Part shown: positions 17,683 to 26,391 of the stretch, piece by piece | Layout of the letters: each line of letters begins with the position of its first letter | Position numbering within the stretch: the stretch's first letter is position 1 | Origin: Nocardia arizonensis | Lineage (GTDB): Bacteria; Actinomycetota; Actinomycetes; Mycobacteriales; Mycobacteriaceae | NCBI RefSeq assembly: GCF_001310275.1 | Contig: NZ_LGYZ01000121.1 | Coordinates: 124,001 to 188,000, forward strand | Direction of reading: 5' to 3' | Length of the DNA: 64,000 nucleotides | Program-made: the position numbers and the translations under genes | The notes under the pieces: generated by a model | What the model saw: only the letters and a program-made list of their open reading frames with translations | Told to the model about the DNA's origin: nothing | Databases searched by the model: none

Positions 17683-18506
17683 GAAACGAGCCTTTCCGGT
17701 TCGGGAAGCGGTTCGACGGCAAGATGATTCGGTCGTGCGGTGACCAGGCTGCGATCGGGAATCGACTGCCAGCGCGGATCGTTGTCGAAGGGTTCGGAGC
17801 ACAGGATGGCGAAGGTGTCGGTGACCAGGGCCGACAGCGCGTGATCCCAGGTGGTGGCCCATAGTTGCGCGCCGTCGCCGAGCAGCAGGTTCAGCCGCGA
17901 CCCCGGTGCGTGCGCGAGTACGGCCGCGAGCAGCAGGTGCAGGGCGGCCGGGGCCGTGGCACGATCGTCGTCCGCATGGTCGGTGGCGAGCAGGCCGCGC
18001 AACAGCACCCACAGTGTCGCGGCGTCGGTCGCGGCCTCGGCCTCCAGCAGACGCGCGGGCGCGAACAGTCCGCCCGCGCCGAGTTCCTCCGCCGTGCCGA
18101 GGAATTCGGCCGCGACCGCGCCGAGCGTCCTGCGCCAGTCCCGCACCACGCCGTTGAGGCTGAACGCCCAGCGGCCGTGCGTGAACGGTGCGCAAGCCGA
18201 CCGCTCGACCGGCATACCCACCGTGGCCGAACGCACCGCACCGAGGACCGCCCACGATTCCAGTTGCGGGAGAACCTCTTCCACCGCGGGATCGGTCCAG
18301 ATGGGGGCCGGGTTGCGATAGCGGCTCACGGTGATCGCGTCATCGACCTCGCGCCACCACGCGACCCCGAAACCGTCGGCATTGATGACGCCCCCGCCGC
18401 GCATATCCCGCGGCGCCCATGCCTGGGTGCGCAGCGAGTGCGTGCCAAGGGTGAGCATGTCGCCCACGCGGACCGGCGGTCCGACATAGCCGAGATGTCG
18501 GCACAT
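17679..18506 (-). CDS. egtC: Gamma-glutamyl-hercynylcysteine sulfoxide hydrolase EgtC
   Basis: A class II (Ntn) glutamine-amidotransferase-fold enzyme that removes the gamma-glutamyl group after EgtB. Cys2 follows the initiator Met (MCRHLGYVG) and would be the catalytic nucleophile after Met removal. Further markers are GGGVINADGFGVAWW and FTHGRWAFSLNGVV. It has 275 residues. It starts 49 bases after egtB and overlaps egtD by 4 bases. Confidence 0.94.
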   Translation of the reverse strand: MCRHLGYVGPPVRVGDMLTLGTHSLRTQAWAPRDMRGGGVINADGFGVAWWREVDDAITVSRYRNPAPIWTDPAVEEVLPQLESWAVLGAVRSATVGMPVERSACAPFTHGRWAFSLNGVVRDWRRTLGAVAAEFLGTAEELGAGGLFAPARLLEAEAATDAATLWVLLRGLLATDHADDDRATAPAALHLLLAAVLAHAPGSRLNLLLGDGAQLWATTWDHALSALVTDTFAILCSEPFDNDPRWQSIPDRSLVTARPNHLAVEPLPEPERLVS

Positions 18507-18555
18507 CAGCGTGCCCCGATCGAACGGCACACCGCCGCCCGCGCTCGTGCGCGCA

Positions 18556-19896
18556 TCAACGTTCCTCGGGACGCAGGTCGCGGGCCAGGCGGAAGCCCGC
18601 GAAGATCTGCCGTCGGATCGGATGGTCCCAATTGCGGAAGGTGCCGCGACAGGCCACCGGATCGGTGCCGAAGGAGCCGCCGCGCAGCACCCGGTAGTCG
18701 CCGCCGAAGAACACATCCGAGTATTCGGCGTAGGGGAAGGCGCGGAACCCCGGATACGGTTCGAAACCCGAGGCGGTCCACTCCCACACGTCGCCGATGA
18801 GTTGGTGCACACCCGCGGGCGACGCACCCTTCGGATAGGCGCCGACCTCGGCGGGTTCGAGATGGCGTTGGCCCAGATTGGCGATCTCGGCATCCGGTTC
18901 GGCATCGCCCCAGGGGTACTTCCGGGTGGAACCGGTCGCCGGATCGAAGCGGGCGGCCTTCTCCCACTCCGCCTCGGTGGGCAGACGCTTACCCGTCCAG
19001 TTGGCATACGCCTCGGCCTCGAACCAGCACACGTGCACCACCGGTTGTCGCGGGCGCAGCGGGGTCATCACGCCGAAGACCCGCCGCCACCAGTTCCCGG
19101 CCGGATCGCGCTCCCAGAACCGGGGCGCGACCAGCTCGGCCTCGCACCGGTGCGCCCACCCGCGTTCGGACCACAGTTCCTGACGCGAATAACCGCCGTC
19201 CGCGACGAAGGCCGCGTACTGCTCGTTGGTTACCGGTGCGGCGTCGATGGCGAAGGCGGGCAGTCGGACCCGATGGGCGGGGCGTTCGTTGTCGAGCGCC
19301 CACGGATCGTCGGAGGTGCCCATGGTGAATTCACCCGCGGGAACGATCACCTCACCGGTCACCGGCGCGGCGGCCCGCGGCGCGGGCGGCGCGGACAGTA
19401 CCGGTGCGCCCGCACGCAATTGGTGGGTCGCCAGCATCGTCTCGTCGTGCTGCTGTTCGTGCTGGGCGATCATGCCGAAGGCGAATCCGCCTTCGACCAG
19501 CGCGGTTCCGCGCAGCGGACTGTGGTCGAGCACGTCCAAGACCTTGTCGCGGACCGTACCGACGTAGTCGCGCGCCTGCGTCGGATTCAGCAGCGGCAGC
19601 GCCGGGCGGTTCGCCCTGGCGTGTTTGAAGGCGTCGTATAGCTCATCGATGTCGGCGCGCACCGGCTCGCGGCCGCCGACATCGCGCACCAGCCACAGCT
19701 CCTCCTGATTGCCGATATGGGCGAGATCCCAGACCAGCGGGCTCATCAACCGCGAATGCTGCGCCACCAGATCCGCGTCGTCGACGGCGTCGGTGAGCGC
19801 GGCGGTGCGGGCGCGCGCCCTGGTGAGCACGGTGGCGATGTGCTCGCGTAATCGTTGCGTATCGGCGTTGTCGGTGGCGGGGTACCGAGTTGTCAC
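18556..19896 (-). CDS. egtB: Hercynine oxygenase (sulfoxide synthase) EgtB
   Basis: Non-haem iron enzyme joining hercynine and gamma-glutamylcysteine with O2. It has 446 residues from GTG 19896. The N-terminal DinB-like domain carries the expected iron ligands His60 (in AHIGNQEELW) and the pair His146/His150 (in HEQQH). The C-terminal formylglycine-generating-enzyme-like domain shows GEFTMGT, RLPTEAEWEKAARF, WEWTASGF and VLRGGSFGT. Use of gamma-glutamylcysteine (mycobacterial type) fits the presence of EgtA and EgtC. Confidence 0.95.
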   Translation of the reverse strand: MTTRYPATDNADTQRLREHIATVLTRARARTAALTDAVDDADLVAQHSRLMSPLVWDLAHIGNQEELWLVRDVGGREPVRADIDELYDAFKHARANRPALPLLNPTQARDYVGTVRDKVLDVLDHSPLRGTALVEGGFAFGMIAQHEQQHDETMLATHQLRAGAPVLSAPPAPRAAAPVTGEVIVPAGEFTMGTSDDPWALDNERPAHRVRLPAFAIDAAPVTNEQYAAFVADGGYSRQELWSERGWAHRCEAELVAPRFWERDPAGNWWRRVFGVMTPLRPRQPVVHVCWFEAEAYANWTGKRLPTEAEWEKAARFDPATGSTRKYPWGDAEPDAEIANLGQRHLEPAEVGAYPKGASPAGVHQLIGDVWEWTASGFEPYPGFRAFPYAEYSDVFFGGDYRVLRGGSFGTDPVACRGTFRNWDHPIRRQIFAGFRLARDLRPEER

Positions 19897-20005
19897 GTGT
19901 GCTCTCCGAGAGTCGTTCCGTATGAATCGTTTCCGAGCGGGATCGGCGGCGCGCAGGGGCGAATCGTCCGGGTGCGGGCCGTGCGGGACCCGGACGCTGT
20001 CCGGT

Positions 20006-21295
20006 TCACGCCCGCGTTCCGGTCGGGGTGTGTCCACCTCGACAGCGTCGCGCGGCGCCGTCCAACTCGGCCGCGGCCCGTTCGGTCGGGGCGTGCGCGG
20101 CAGCCAGGTCGAGTAGATCGGCGGCGACGGCGCGCATCTGCGGATCCGCGAGTCCGTGCCTTGCCGCCTCCAGCCACCGGCCCGCCACGGGGTCGGCGAG
20201 CTCGGTCGCCTCCGCCACGACGCGCGGAGTGGAAAGCAGTGCGTCGATCGCGTGGACCGGGACGGCCCAGACCTCGTCCGGCTGGGCGTCGAGATAGCGG
20301 ATCTCCAGATGTCCCGAGGCGCGGACCGGCGGGAACAGGGTGGTCAGGTGATAGTCGAGATCGGCGAAATCCGGTCTGCGGCCTACCTCGTCGTCGAGTG
20401 CGCCGGTCAGCCAGTCGGAGAAGGTGGCGCACGGTGGCGGCGTCCAATCCGCGCTCGATTCGGCGCGGCGCACACACAACAGCGGCACGTCCAGTGCCCA
20501 GCGGGCGTAGGCGGCGATGGGGTCGGACCAGTCCTCGGCGGGCGGGCGGGTGCGCGCGTTGTCCAGCCGCAACCACGTGCGCATACGTTGCGAGGCCCAC
20601 TCGCCCGCGGGCGCACCGCACAGGACCGGGGAACAGGCGAACGCGGCGACCAGCGCCGGACCCATCACGTGCGCGGCCTGCCAGCGGGCGGCCACCTCCG
20701 CCGCGTCGGCGCCCGCGTCCACACTGACCTGGGTGGCGGCGGTATTGCACATCATCAGCTTGCCGAAGGGGCCGATACCGTCGAAGGAGTTCTCCATGGC
20801 CCGGTAGCGCGGGAGCGGCAGGAGACGTTCGGGCGGACGCTCGGCGTCGGCGGCGCCGGAAATCATGCGAATCGAGCGGGTGGCCATCAGGTCACGCAGC
20901 AGGCGCGTGTCCCGGGCGAGGCGTTCGCACAGGTCGGCGGCGGTGGGAAGGGCGGCGCTGGAGAGTTCGATCTGGCCGCCGGGTTCGGCGGTGACCCGGC
21001 TTCCTCCCGGCAGGGCCAGCTCCGGTGAATCCGGGGCGATGGATCGCGGTGCGTACGGTCCGAGTGCCGCGGCCAAGGCGGCGGGATGCGGGCGAGGGGC
21101 CGCGCCCGGGGAAGCACCCTGCGCGGAAGGCCCGGTCTGCACCGTGAGCCACTCGATTTCCGCGCCGATCAGAGTCGGTGGACCGAGTTTGAAACAGACG
21201 CCCCCCACATATGCCTCGGCCGCGGCACGCGAGGACAGTCCCTCCGACGACGCGGCCGTATCTGCCGATTCCGGATGTTCGAGCGTGACCGCCAT
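20006..21295 (-). CDS. egtA: Ergothioneine-pathway glutamate-cysteine ligase EgtA
   Basis: Makes gamma-glutamylcysteine for EgtB. It has 429 residues from ATG 21295, preceded by GGAGG six bases upstream; a GTG four codons earlier contains that site and is less likely. GCS2-type signatures are LIGAEIEWLT, TAEPGGQIELSS, MMCNTAATQVSVD and HLEIRYLDAQP. First gene of egtABCD, separated from egtB by about 110 bases. Confidence 0.94.
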   Translation of the reverse strand: MAVTLEHPESADTAASSEGLSSRAAAEAYVGGVCFKLGPPTLIGAEIEWLTVQTGPSAQGASPGAAPRPHPAALAAALGPYAPRSIAPDSPELALPGGSRVTAEPGGQIELSSAALPTAADLCERLARDTRLLRDLMATRSIRMISGAADAERPPERLLPLPRYRAMENSFDGIGPFGKLMMCNTAATQVSVDAGADAAEVAARWQAAHVMGPALVAAFACSPVLCGAPAGEWASQRMRTWLRLDNARTRPPAEDWSDPIAAYARWALDVPLLCVRRAESSADWTPPPCATFSDWLTGALDDEVGRRPDFADLDYHLTTLFPPVRASGHLEIRYLDAQPDEVWAVPVHAIDALLSTPRVVAEATELADPVAGRWLEAARHGLADPQMRAVAADLLDLAAAHAPTERAAAELDGAARRCRGGHTPTGTRA

Positions 21296-21462
21296 GTCAA
21301 CCTCCACCGTGGGTTCGCGCCCCGGACAGCGGTCCGTGGCACCAACGCCGAATAGCTCGTCTCGAGTGGGTCGTACTGTCGGGTTCGAACGGCCGGATGC
21401 GTCCCGCGCGTTCGATGGTCATCTTGCCTGTCGCCTGATTGTGTGTTTCGCGTACTCGTGTC

Positions 21463-21522
21463 GCAGCGGTCCTGTAGTTGCAGCGGTCCTGTAGTTGCAG
21501 CGGTCCTGTAGTTGCAGCGGTC
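21463..21522. repeat. Three tandem 17-bp direct repeats in the egtA/egtE divergent region
   Basis: The unit GCAGCGGTCCTGTAGTT is repeated exactly three times (21463-21479, 21480-21496, 21497-21513), followed by a 9-base partial fourth copy. It lies in the 352-base region between the divergent egtA (start 21295) and egtE-like (start 21648) genes. It could be a multi-site operator or a slippage-prone repeat. Confidence 0.9.
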
Positions 21523-21647
21523 AGGGGCGCTTGCGCACGCACCGGACCAAACCAGCCTAGCGAGGGGGTCCGACAAAAACCGGCAGCCGAACGGATCGGC
21601 GCACTGGGCCGGGGTATCGATGATCACGACACGCTAGGGTCGATGCC

Positions 21648-22826
21648 ATGCTGGACGTGACGCGCGTGCGAGCCGATACCCCAGGTTACGACTCGGATCC
21701 GCGCATGGTTTTCCTCGACAGCGCGGGCTCCTCGCTGCCACCGCGCGCCGTGGTCGACACCGTCGTCGGGCATCTGCGGCGCGAGGCCGAAATAGGCGGC
21801 TATCGCGCCGCGGCCGAGCGACTCGACGACCTCGCCGCGGTGAAGACGGCCATCGGCGAACTGCTCAACGCGCCGCCCGGCAGCATCGCGCTCAGCGACA
21901 GCGCCACCCGTTCCTGGACCGACTTCTTCTACTCGGTCCCGCTGGCCGCGGGCGACCGCATCCTCATTTCGGAGTCCGACTACGCCGGCAACGCCATCGC
22001 GGTGCTCCAGCGGGCCCGTGCGACGGGCGCGCGGGTGGAACGCATACCGAGTGACCACAGCGGACAGATCGACCTCGACGCACTCGCGGCGATGGTCGAC
22101 GAACGGGTCGCGCTGGTATCGGTGCTGCACGCGCCGACCAACGGTGGACTGGTCAACCCGGCCGCCGAAGCGACCAGGATCGCGCGTTCGGTGGGTGCGC
22201 TCGTGCTGCTGGACGCCTGTCAGTCGGCGGGACAGATCCCCATCGACGTGGTCGAACTCGATGTCGACGCGCTCTCGGTCACCGGACGCAAATGGTTGCG
22301 CGGACCTCGCGGCACCGGATTCCTCTACGTGCGTCCCGAACTCGCACGGACCATGTCGCCGCAACGGCTCGACCTGCACAGCGCCGCGTGGACAGGACCG
22401 GACGAATTCGAACTCGCGCCCGACGCCACCCGCTTCGAGTTCTGGGAATGTGATGTCGCGGCCCGTCTCGGCCTCGGCGCCGCCGTGCGCTACCTGCTCG
22501 ACCTCGGGCCGGAGGAGGTCTACGCCGCCATCGCCGCGCGCGCCGAACATCTGCGCAAGGAGTTGCCGCAGATACCCGGGGTGACCGTGCGCGACCTGGG
22601 TATCCGGCACAGTGGCATCGTGTCCTTCACCGTCGACGGCGTCGACTCGGTATCGGTGCGCGACCGGCTTGCGGCCGACGACATCACCGTGACCGTCAGT
22701 CACGCCGGTTCCACCCTGCTCGACATGACCTCGCGCGGGCTGGACTCGGTGGTGCGGGCTTCGCCGCACTGCTTCGTCGAATTCGACGAACTCGATCGAT
22801 TCCTCGCGGCCGTCGCGGCCCTGTAG
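21648..22826 (+). CDS. egtE: EgtE-like PLP-dependent C-S lyase/aminotransferase class V
   Basis: 392 residues of the class V (cysteine desulfurase-like) fold-I family, with FLDSAGSSLPP near the N-terminus, the PLP-binding LDACQSAGQIPID and the Schiff-base Lys in SVTGRKWLRGPRGTGFLYV. EgtE removes the cysteine side chain of hercynylcysteine sulfoxide to give ergothioneine. The call rests on the fold plus direct linkage to egtABCD. Unlike the M. smegmatis cluster, where egtE runs with the other genes, it is divergent here. Confidence 0.8.
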   Translation: MLDVTRVRADTPGYDSDPRMVFLDSAGSSLPPRAVVDTVVGHLRREAEIGGYRAAAERLDDLAAVKTAIGELLNAPPGSIALSDSATRSWTDFFYSVPLAAGDRILISESDYAGNAIAVLQRARATGARVERIPSDHSGQIDLDALAAMVDERVALVSVLHAPTNGGLVNPAAEATRIARSVGALVLLDACQSAGQIPIDVVELDVDALSVTGRKWLRGPRGTGFLYVRPELARTMSPQRLDLHSAAWTGPDEFELAPDATRFEFWECDVAARLGLGAAVRYLLDLGPEEVYAAIAARAEHLRKELPQIPGVTVRDLGIRHSGIVSFTVDGVDSVSVRDRLAADDITVTVSHAGSTLLDMTSRGLDSVVRASPHCFVEFDELDRFLAAVAAL

Positions 22827-22846
22827 CGGAACGGGTCGCAACCAAC

Positions 22847-23788
22847 ATGTCCCAGCGTGAGCTCATCGTCCTCGGCACGGCGAGTCAGGTGCCGACCAAA
22901 CTTCGCAATCACAACGGCTACCTGCTGCGGTGGGATCGGGAGGGGGTGCTGTTCGACCCGGGTGAGGGCACCCAGCGGCAGATGGCATACGCCGGCGTCT
23001 CGGCCACCGACATCACCCGCGTCGCGCTCACCCACTTCCACGGTGACCACTGTCTCGGCCTGCCCGGAATCGTCCAGCGGATCAATCTGGACCGGGTGCC
23101 CCATCCGGTGGACGTGTACTACCCCGCCTCGGGTGAGGTGTACTTCCAGCGATTGTGCAATGCCACCGTCTACAACCGCACCGTCGAACTGCGGACACAT
23201 CCCATCGCCGCGTCCGGCCCGGTGGAGGCGACCGGAGCGCCGTTCACCCTCACCGCGGTGCCGCTCTCCCACCCGGTTGAGGCGTTCGGCTACCGGATCG
23301 CCGAGCCGGACGGCCACCGCATCGTGCCGGAACGCCTGCGCGCGTTGGGATTACGCGGTCCCGCCGTCGGCGAACTGCAAAGCGTCGGCACGGTGGTTCA
23401 CCAGGGCCGCACCATCACCCTCGACGAGGTCACCGAACCCCGCCCCGGCCAGCGGATGGCCTTCGTCATGGACACCCGACTCTGCGACGGCGTCCACGAA
23501 TTGGCTTCCGGCGTAGACCTTCTCGTCATCGAAGCGACATTCCTCGACGCCGAGTCCGAGCTGGCGGCCGAATACGGCCACCTCACCGCGGGCCAAGCCG
23601 CCCGGGTGGCCGCCGAAGCGGGCGCCCGCACCCTCGTCCTGACCCATTTCTCCCAGCGCTACCGCACCCTCGACGGTCACCGTGCCGAAGCCGCCCGCCA
23701 CTACGACGGAGACCTCGTCATCGCCGAAGACCTCACCCGAATACCTCTTCCGCCCCGTCTTCGACCCCCGACCGGAAACGCGCGCTGA
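22847..23788 (+). CDS. rnz: Ribonuclease Z
   Basis: tRNA 3'-processing endonuclease of the metallo-beta-lactamase fold. The metal motif THFHGDHCLGLPG gives ligands His63, His65, Asp67 and His68. Later markers are LSHPVEAFGYR, FVMDTRLCDG, IEATFLD and LTHFSQRY. 313 residues, the normal length. It begins 20 bases after egtE. Confidence 0.96.
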   Translation: MSQRELIVLGTASQVPTKLRNHNGYLLRWDREGVLFDPGEGTQRQMAYAGVSATDITRVALTHFHGDHCLGLPGIVQRINLDRVPHPVDVYYPASGEVYFQRLCNATVYNRTVELRTHPIAASGPVEATGAPFTLTAVPLSHPVEAFGYRIAEPDGHRIVPERLRALGLRGPAVGELQSVGTVVHQGRTITLDEVTEPRPGQRMAFVMDTRLCDGVHELASGVDLLVIEATFLDAESELAAEYGHLTAGQAARVAAEAGARTLVLTHFSQRYRTLDGHRAEAARHYDGDLVIAEDLTRIPLPPRLRPPTGNAR

Positions 23789-23966
23789 TCGTTGTCGTCG
23801 CTCACGGCTGAGAGCTTCGCGTCGAAGACCTCGGCGTACCGGGCGGGTCGTACCGCCGATTCTCCGCAGTCCTACGCAACCGGTTAACAGCGGCCCTGAT
23901 CAGCGGGATTATTGAACAGGTCGGAGGCGTAGGGCCCGGCAAACGGTCGGCACGGAGGAATCGGAT

Positions 23967-25613
23967 ATGAGCAGGTTCACCGACGAGATGTACGCGACGG
24001 CGCGGTCAAGCACGCGCGGTCTGGTCACCGGGGAGCCCACGTCACCGGTTCGACGGACCTGGGGTGAGATACACGATATCGCCCGTCACATGGCGGGCGG
24101 ACTCGCCGAGGCCGGAATCGGCCACGGTGACGCGGTGGGCGTGCTGGCCGGTATGCCCGCCGATATCGCGCCCGCGTGCCAGGCCATCTGGATGCGCGGC
24201 GCGTCCATCACCATGCTGCATCAGCCGACCCCGCGCACCGACCTGATGGCGTGGGCGCGCGACACCGAGACCGTATTGCACATGATCGAGGCGAAAGCCG
24301 TGGTCCTCGGCGCACCGTTCGAGGCGGCCGAACCGTTGCTGCGCGAGCGCGGGATCATCGTCGTTCGCATCGATCTGCTGGGCGAGGGACCCGCTATCGA
24401 TCCGGTGCCCACCGGCGAGGCAGACATCGCCCTGCAACAGCTCACCTCCGGTTCCACCGGCTCGCCGAAGGCGGTGCGGATCACGCACGGGAATTTCTGG
24501 GTCAACGCCTACGCCATGTTCGACCGCGTGAAATTCCGGCTCGACCACGACGTGATGATCAGCTGGCTGCCGCTGTTCCACGATATGGGCATGGTCGGAT
24601 TCCTCAGCGTGCCCATGCAATTCGGCGCCGAAGTTGTGTGCGTGACCCCGCTGGACTTCCTCACCCGGCCGCTGCTGTGGGCCGAACTCATCGGCAAGTA
24701 TCGTGGAACCGTCACCGCCGCACCGAATTTCGCTTACTCGCTGCTTGCCCGCCGTCTGGCGCAGGCGCCCGAGGGCGCACTCGACCTCAGCAGTGTCCGC
24801 TACATGTGGAACGGCGCCGAGCCGGTCGATCCCGACACCATGGACCGGCTCGCCGCGGCCGGTGAGCGCTTCGGCCTCAGCCCGATGGCGCTCACCCCCG
24901 TCTACGGCATGGCCGAGACCACGCTCGCGGTGTCGGTGCCCGATCCCGGACTCGGCATGGTCCTCGACGTCGTCGACGCCGATCTGCTCGAGGCGCTCGG
25001 CAAGGCGGTGCCGGTGTCGGAGGAGCACGCCGGGCACGTCTCGACCCGGCGTCTGCCGACCCTCGGCTACCTCGTCGACCACCTAGAGGGCCGGGTCGTC
25101 GACCCCGAGCGCCAACCGCTGCCGACCAGGTCGGTGGGTGTGATCGAATTGCGCGGCCCGGCGGTCACCGCCGGATACGTGACCGTGGACGGCTTCCGTC
25201 CCGCCTGTGACGCCGACGGCTGGCTCGACACCGGTGATATCGGCTACTTCACCGAGGACGGTCTGATCGTGGTGTGCGGCCGGATGAAGGACGTCATCAT
25301 CATGGGCGGACGCAATATCTACCCGACCGATATCGAACGGGCCGCCATGCGGGTGCGCGGCGTGCGTGCGGGCAACGCCGTCGCCGTGCGTCTGGACGCC
25401 GGGCAGAAGCGGGAGAGTTTCGCGGTGGTGGTGGAGTCCAACGACCACCGCGACCCCGACGCGGTCAAGCGCATCGAGCGCGAGATCGTGCACGAGGTGT
25501 TCGCCGAGGTCGGTGCGCGTCCGCGTAGCGTGACGATCCTCGGTCCCGGCGCGCTGCCGAAGACGTCGTCGGGCAAGCTCCGCCGCGCCGCCACCGCCAT
25601 GCACCTGGGATGA
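23967..25613 (+). CDS. Fatty-acyl-AMP ligase-like adenylating enzyme (Pks16 type)
   Basis: 548 residues from ATG 23967 with GGAGGA upstream. ANL-superfamily motifs are present: LTSGSTGSPKAVRITHGN (P-loop), SWLPLFHDMGMVGF (typical of FAAL-like enzymes), APNFAY, PVYGMAETTLA, WLDTGDIGYF and the C-terminal catalytic Lys region LPKTSSGKLRR. It would activate a carboxylic (fatty) acid as an acyl-AMP. Length and chromosomal position match M. tuberculosis pks16 (Rv1013), named a polyketide synthase but in fact an AMP ligase. No carrier protein or PKS gene is nearby. Confidence 0.88.
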   Translation: MSRFTDEMYATARSSTRGLVTGEPTSPVRRTWGEIHDIARHMAGGLAEAGIGHGDAVGVLAGMPADIAPACQAIWMRGASITMLHQPTPRTDLMAWARDTETVLHMIEAKAVVLGAPFEAAEPLLRERGIIVVRIDLLGEGPAIDPVPTGEADIALQQLTSGSTGSPKAVRITHGNFWVNAYAMFDRVKFRLDHDVMISWLPLFHDMGMVGFLSVPMQFGAEVVCVTPLDFLTRPLLWAELIGKYRGTVTAAPNFAYSLLARRLAQAPEGALDLSSVRYMWNGAEPVDPDTMDRLAAAGERFGLSPMALTPVYGMAETTLAVSVPDPGLGMVLDVVDADLLEALGKAVPVSEEHAGHVSTRRLPTLGYLVDHLEGRVVDPERQPLPTRSVGVIELRGPAVTAGYVTVDGFRPACDADGWLDTGDIGYFTEDGLIVVCGRMKDVIIMGGRNIYPTDIERAAMRVRGVRAGNAVAVRLDAGQKRESFAVVVESNDHRDPDAVKRIEREIVHEVFAEVGARPRSVTILGPGALPKTSSGKLRRAATAMHLG

Positions 25614-25614
25614 C

Positions 25615-25857
25615 TCAACGGTTGTAGACGATCAGACTGAGGATCAGCCCCAGAATCAACCCCACCGCGGACAGCAGCGCCGCCCACCTGCCGTACTTCT
25701 CGTGCTTGCGATCGGCGAGCAGTCCGAACACGATCCCCGCGGGCCCGAACAGAATCGGACACAGCAGCAGCGCCAGTGCCGCGCACACGAACGCGACGAC
25801 GGTCAGCATCGGAGGATCCGGCGGCGGGCTGTCACCCGGAGCGGACGGTGTGGTCAT
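25615..25857 (-). CDS. Small two-helix membrane protein (DUF4190-like)
   Basis: 80 residues: a Pro-rich N-terminus, then two predicted membrane segments (about 19-45 and 60-77) around a polar loop ADRKHEKYGRW. Composition resembles short DUF4190-type proteins. It converges on the AMP ligase gene with a one-base gap between stops. Function unknown. Confidence 0.65.
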   Translation of the reverse strand: MTTPSAPGDSPPPDPPMLTVVAFVCAALALLLCPILFGPAGIVFGLLADRKHEKYGRWAALLSAVGLILGLILSLIVYNR

Positions 25858-25960
25858 CGCGCGAATTCTCGGTGCGGGTCGGTGGTGAGCACATCGCCAA
25901 GTGGATCACAGCTCGGCCCGCGTGCGGTCGAACCGGCCCGTCGGACGGCAGGTCGTACCC

Positions 25961-25995
25961 CGATACGGCCGGTGTTCGCGACACCGGCCGTATCG
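25961..25995. terminator. Perfect 15-bp stem hairpin
   Basis: Arms CGATACGGCCGGTGT and its exact reverse complement flank a five-base loop. It lies about 27 bases beyond the stop of the leftward acidic-protein gene and has no U tract, like many actinobacterial intrinsic terminators. It could also be an operator for the small membrane protein gene. Confidence 0.65.
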
Positions 25996-26022
25996 GTGCG
26001 TGCCGACAACGCGGCGTCCGGT

Positions 26023-26283
26023 CTACAGGTCGGTGTCGTCGACGATCTCCATGGCCGCCACTTCGGCGGGACGGTCGTCCTCCTTGGCGTCCTCGGCGCG
26101 TTGCGCGGCGGGGGTCCACTCCTGGCGGAGTTCGTCATCGATGCCGAGTCGGCCGTCGTCTTCGTTCTCGCGGTAGGGAATGCGCAGGTCGCGGGGTGGA
26201 TTCTCGACGGCACGCTCGTACTCGCGGATCTCGTCGGCCTGATCGTCGTCGCCCATATCCATATCGAGTGATTCACGGTCCAT
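26023..26283 (-). CDS. Acidic hypothetical protein
   Basis: 86 residues, about one third Asp/Glu, no Cys, no membrane segment, probably disordered. Codon use is normal for the window, which favours a real gene, and a strong hairpin follows its stop. Function unknown; proximity to prs and glmU is not informative. Confidence 0.5.
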   Translation of the reverse strand: MDRESLDMDMGDDDQADEIREYERAVENPPRDLRIPYRENEDDGRLGIDDELRQEWTPAAQRAEDAKEDDRPAEVAAMEIVDDTDL

Positions 26284-26391
26284 AGTTCGAGTATTCCCCG
26301 AATTCGCTCGCAGTCGCAGCGCTGGCAGAAGTCACCGCTCGATCCGGCGATCCGATCACCGCTACGACAGGGCCGCCGCGCGCTCGGACGC

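Noticed and set aside
26023..26283. The acidic 86-residue frame as an anti-sigma factor or Pup-like protein
   Set aside because: It lacks the C-terminal Gly-Gly-Glu/Gln and any conserved motif, so it is left as hypothetical.
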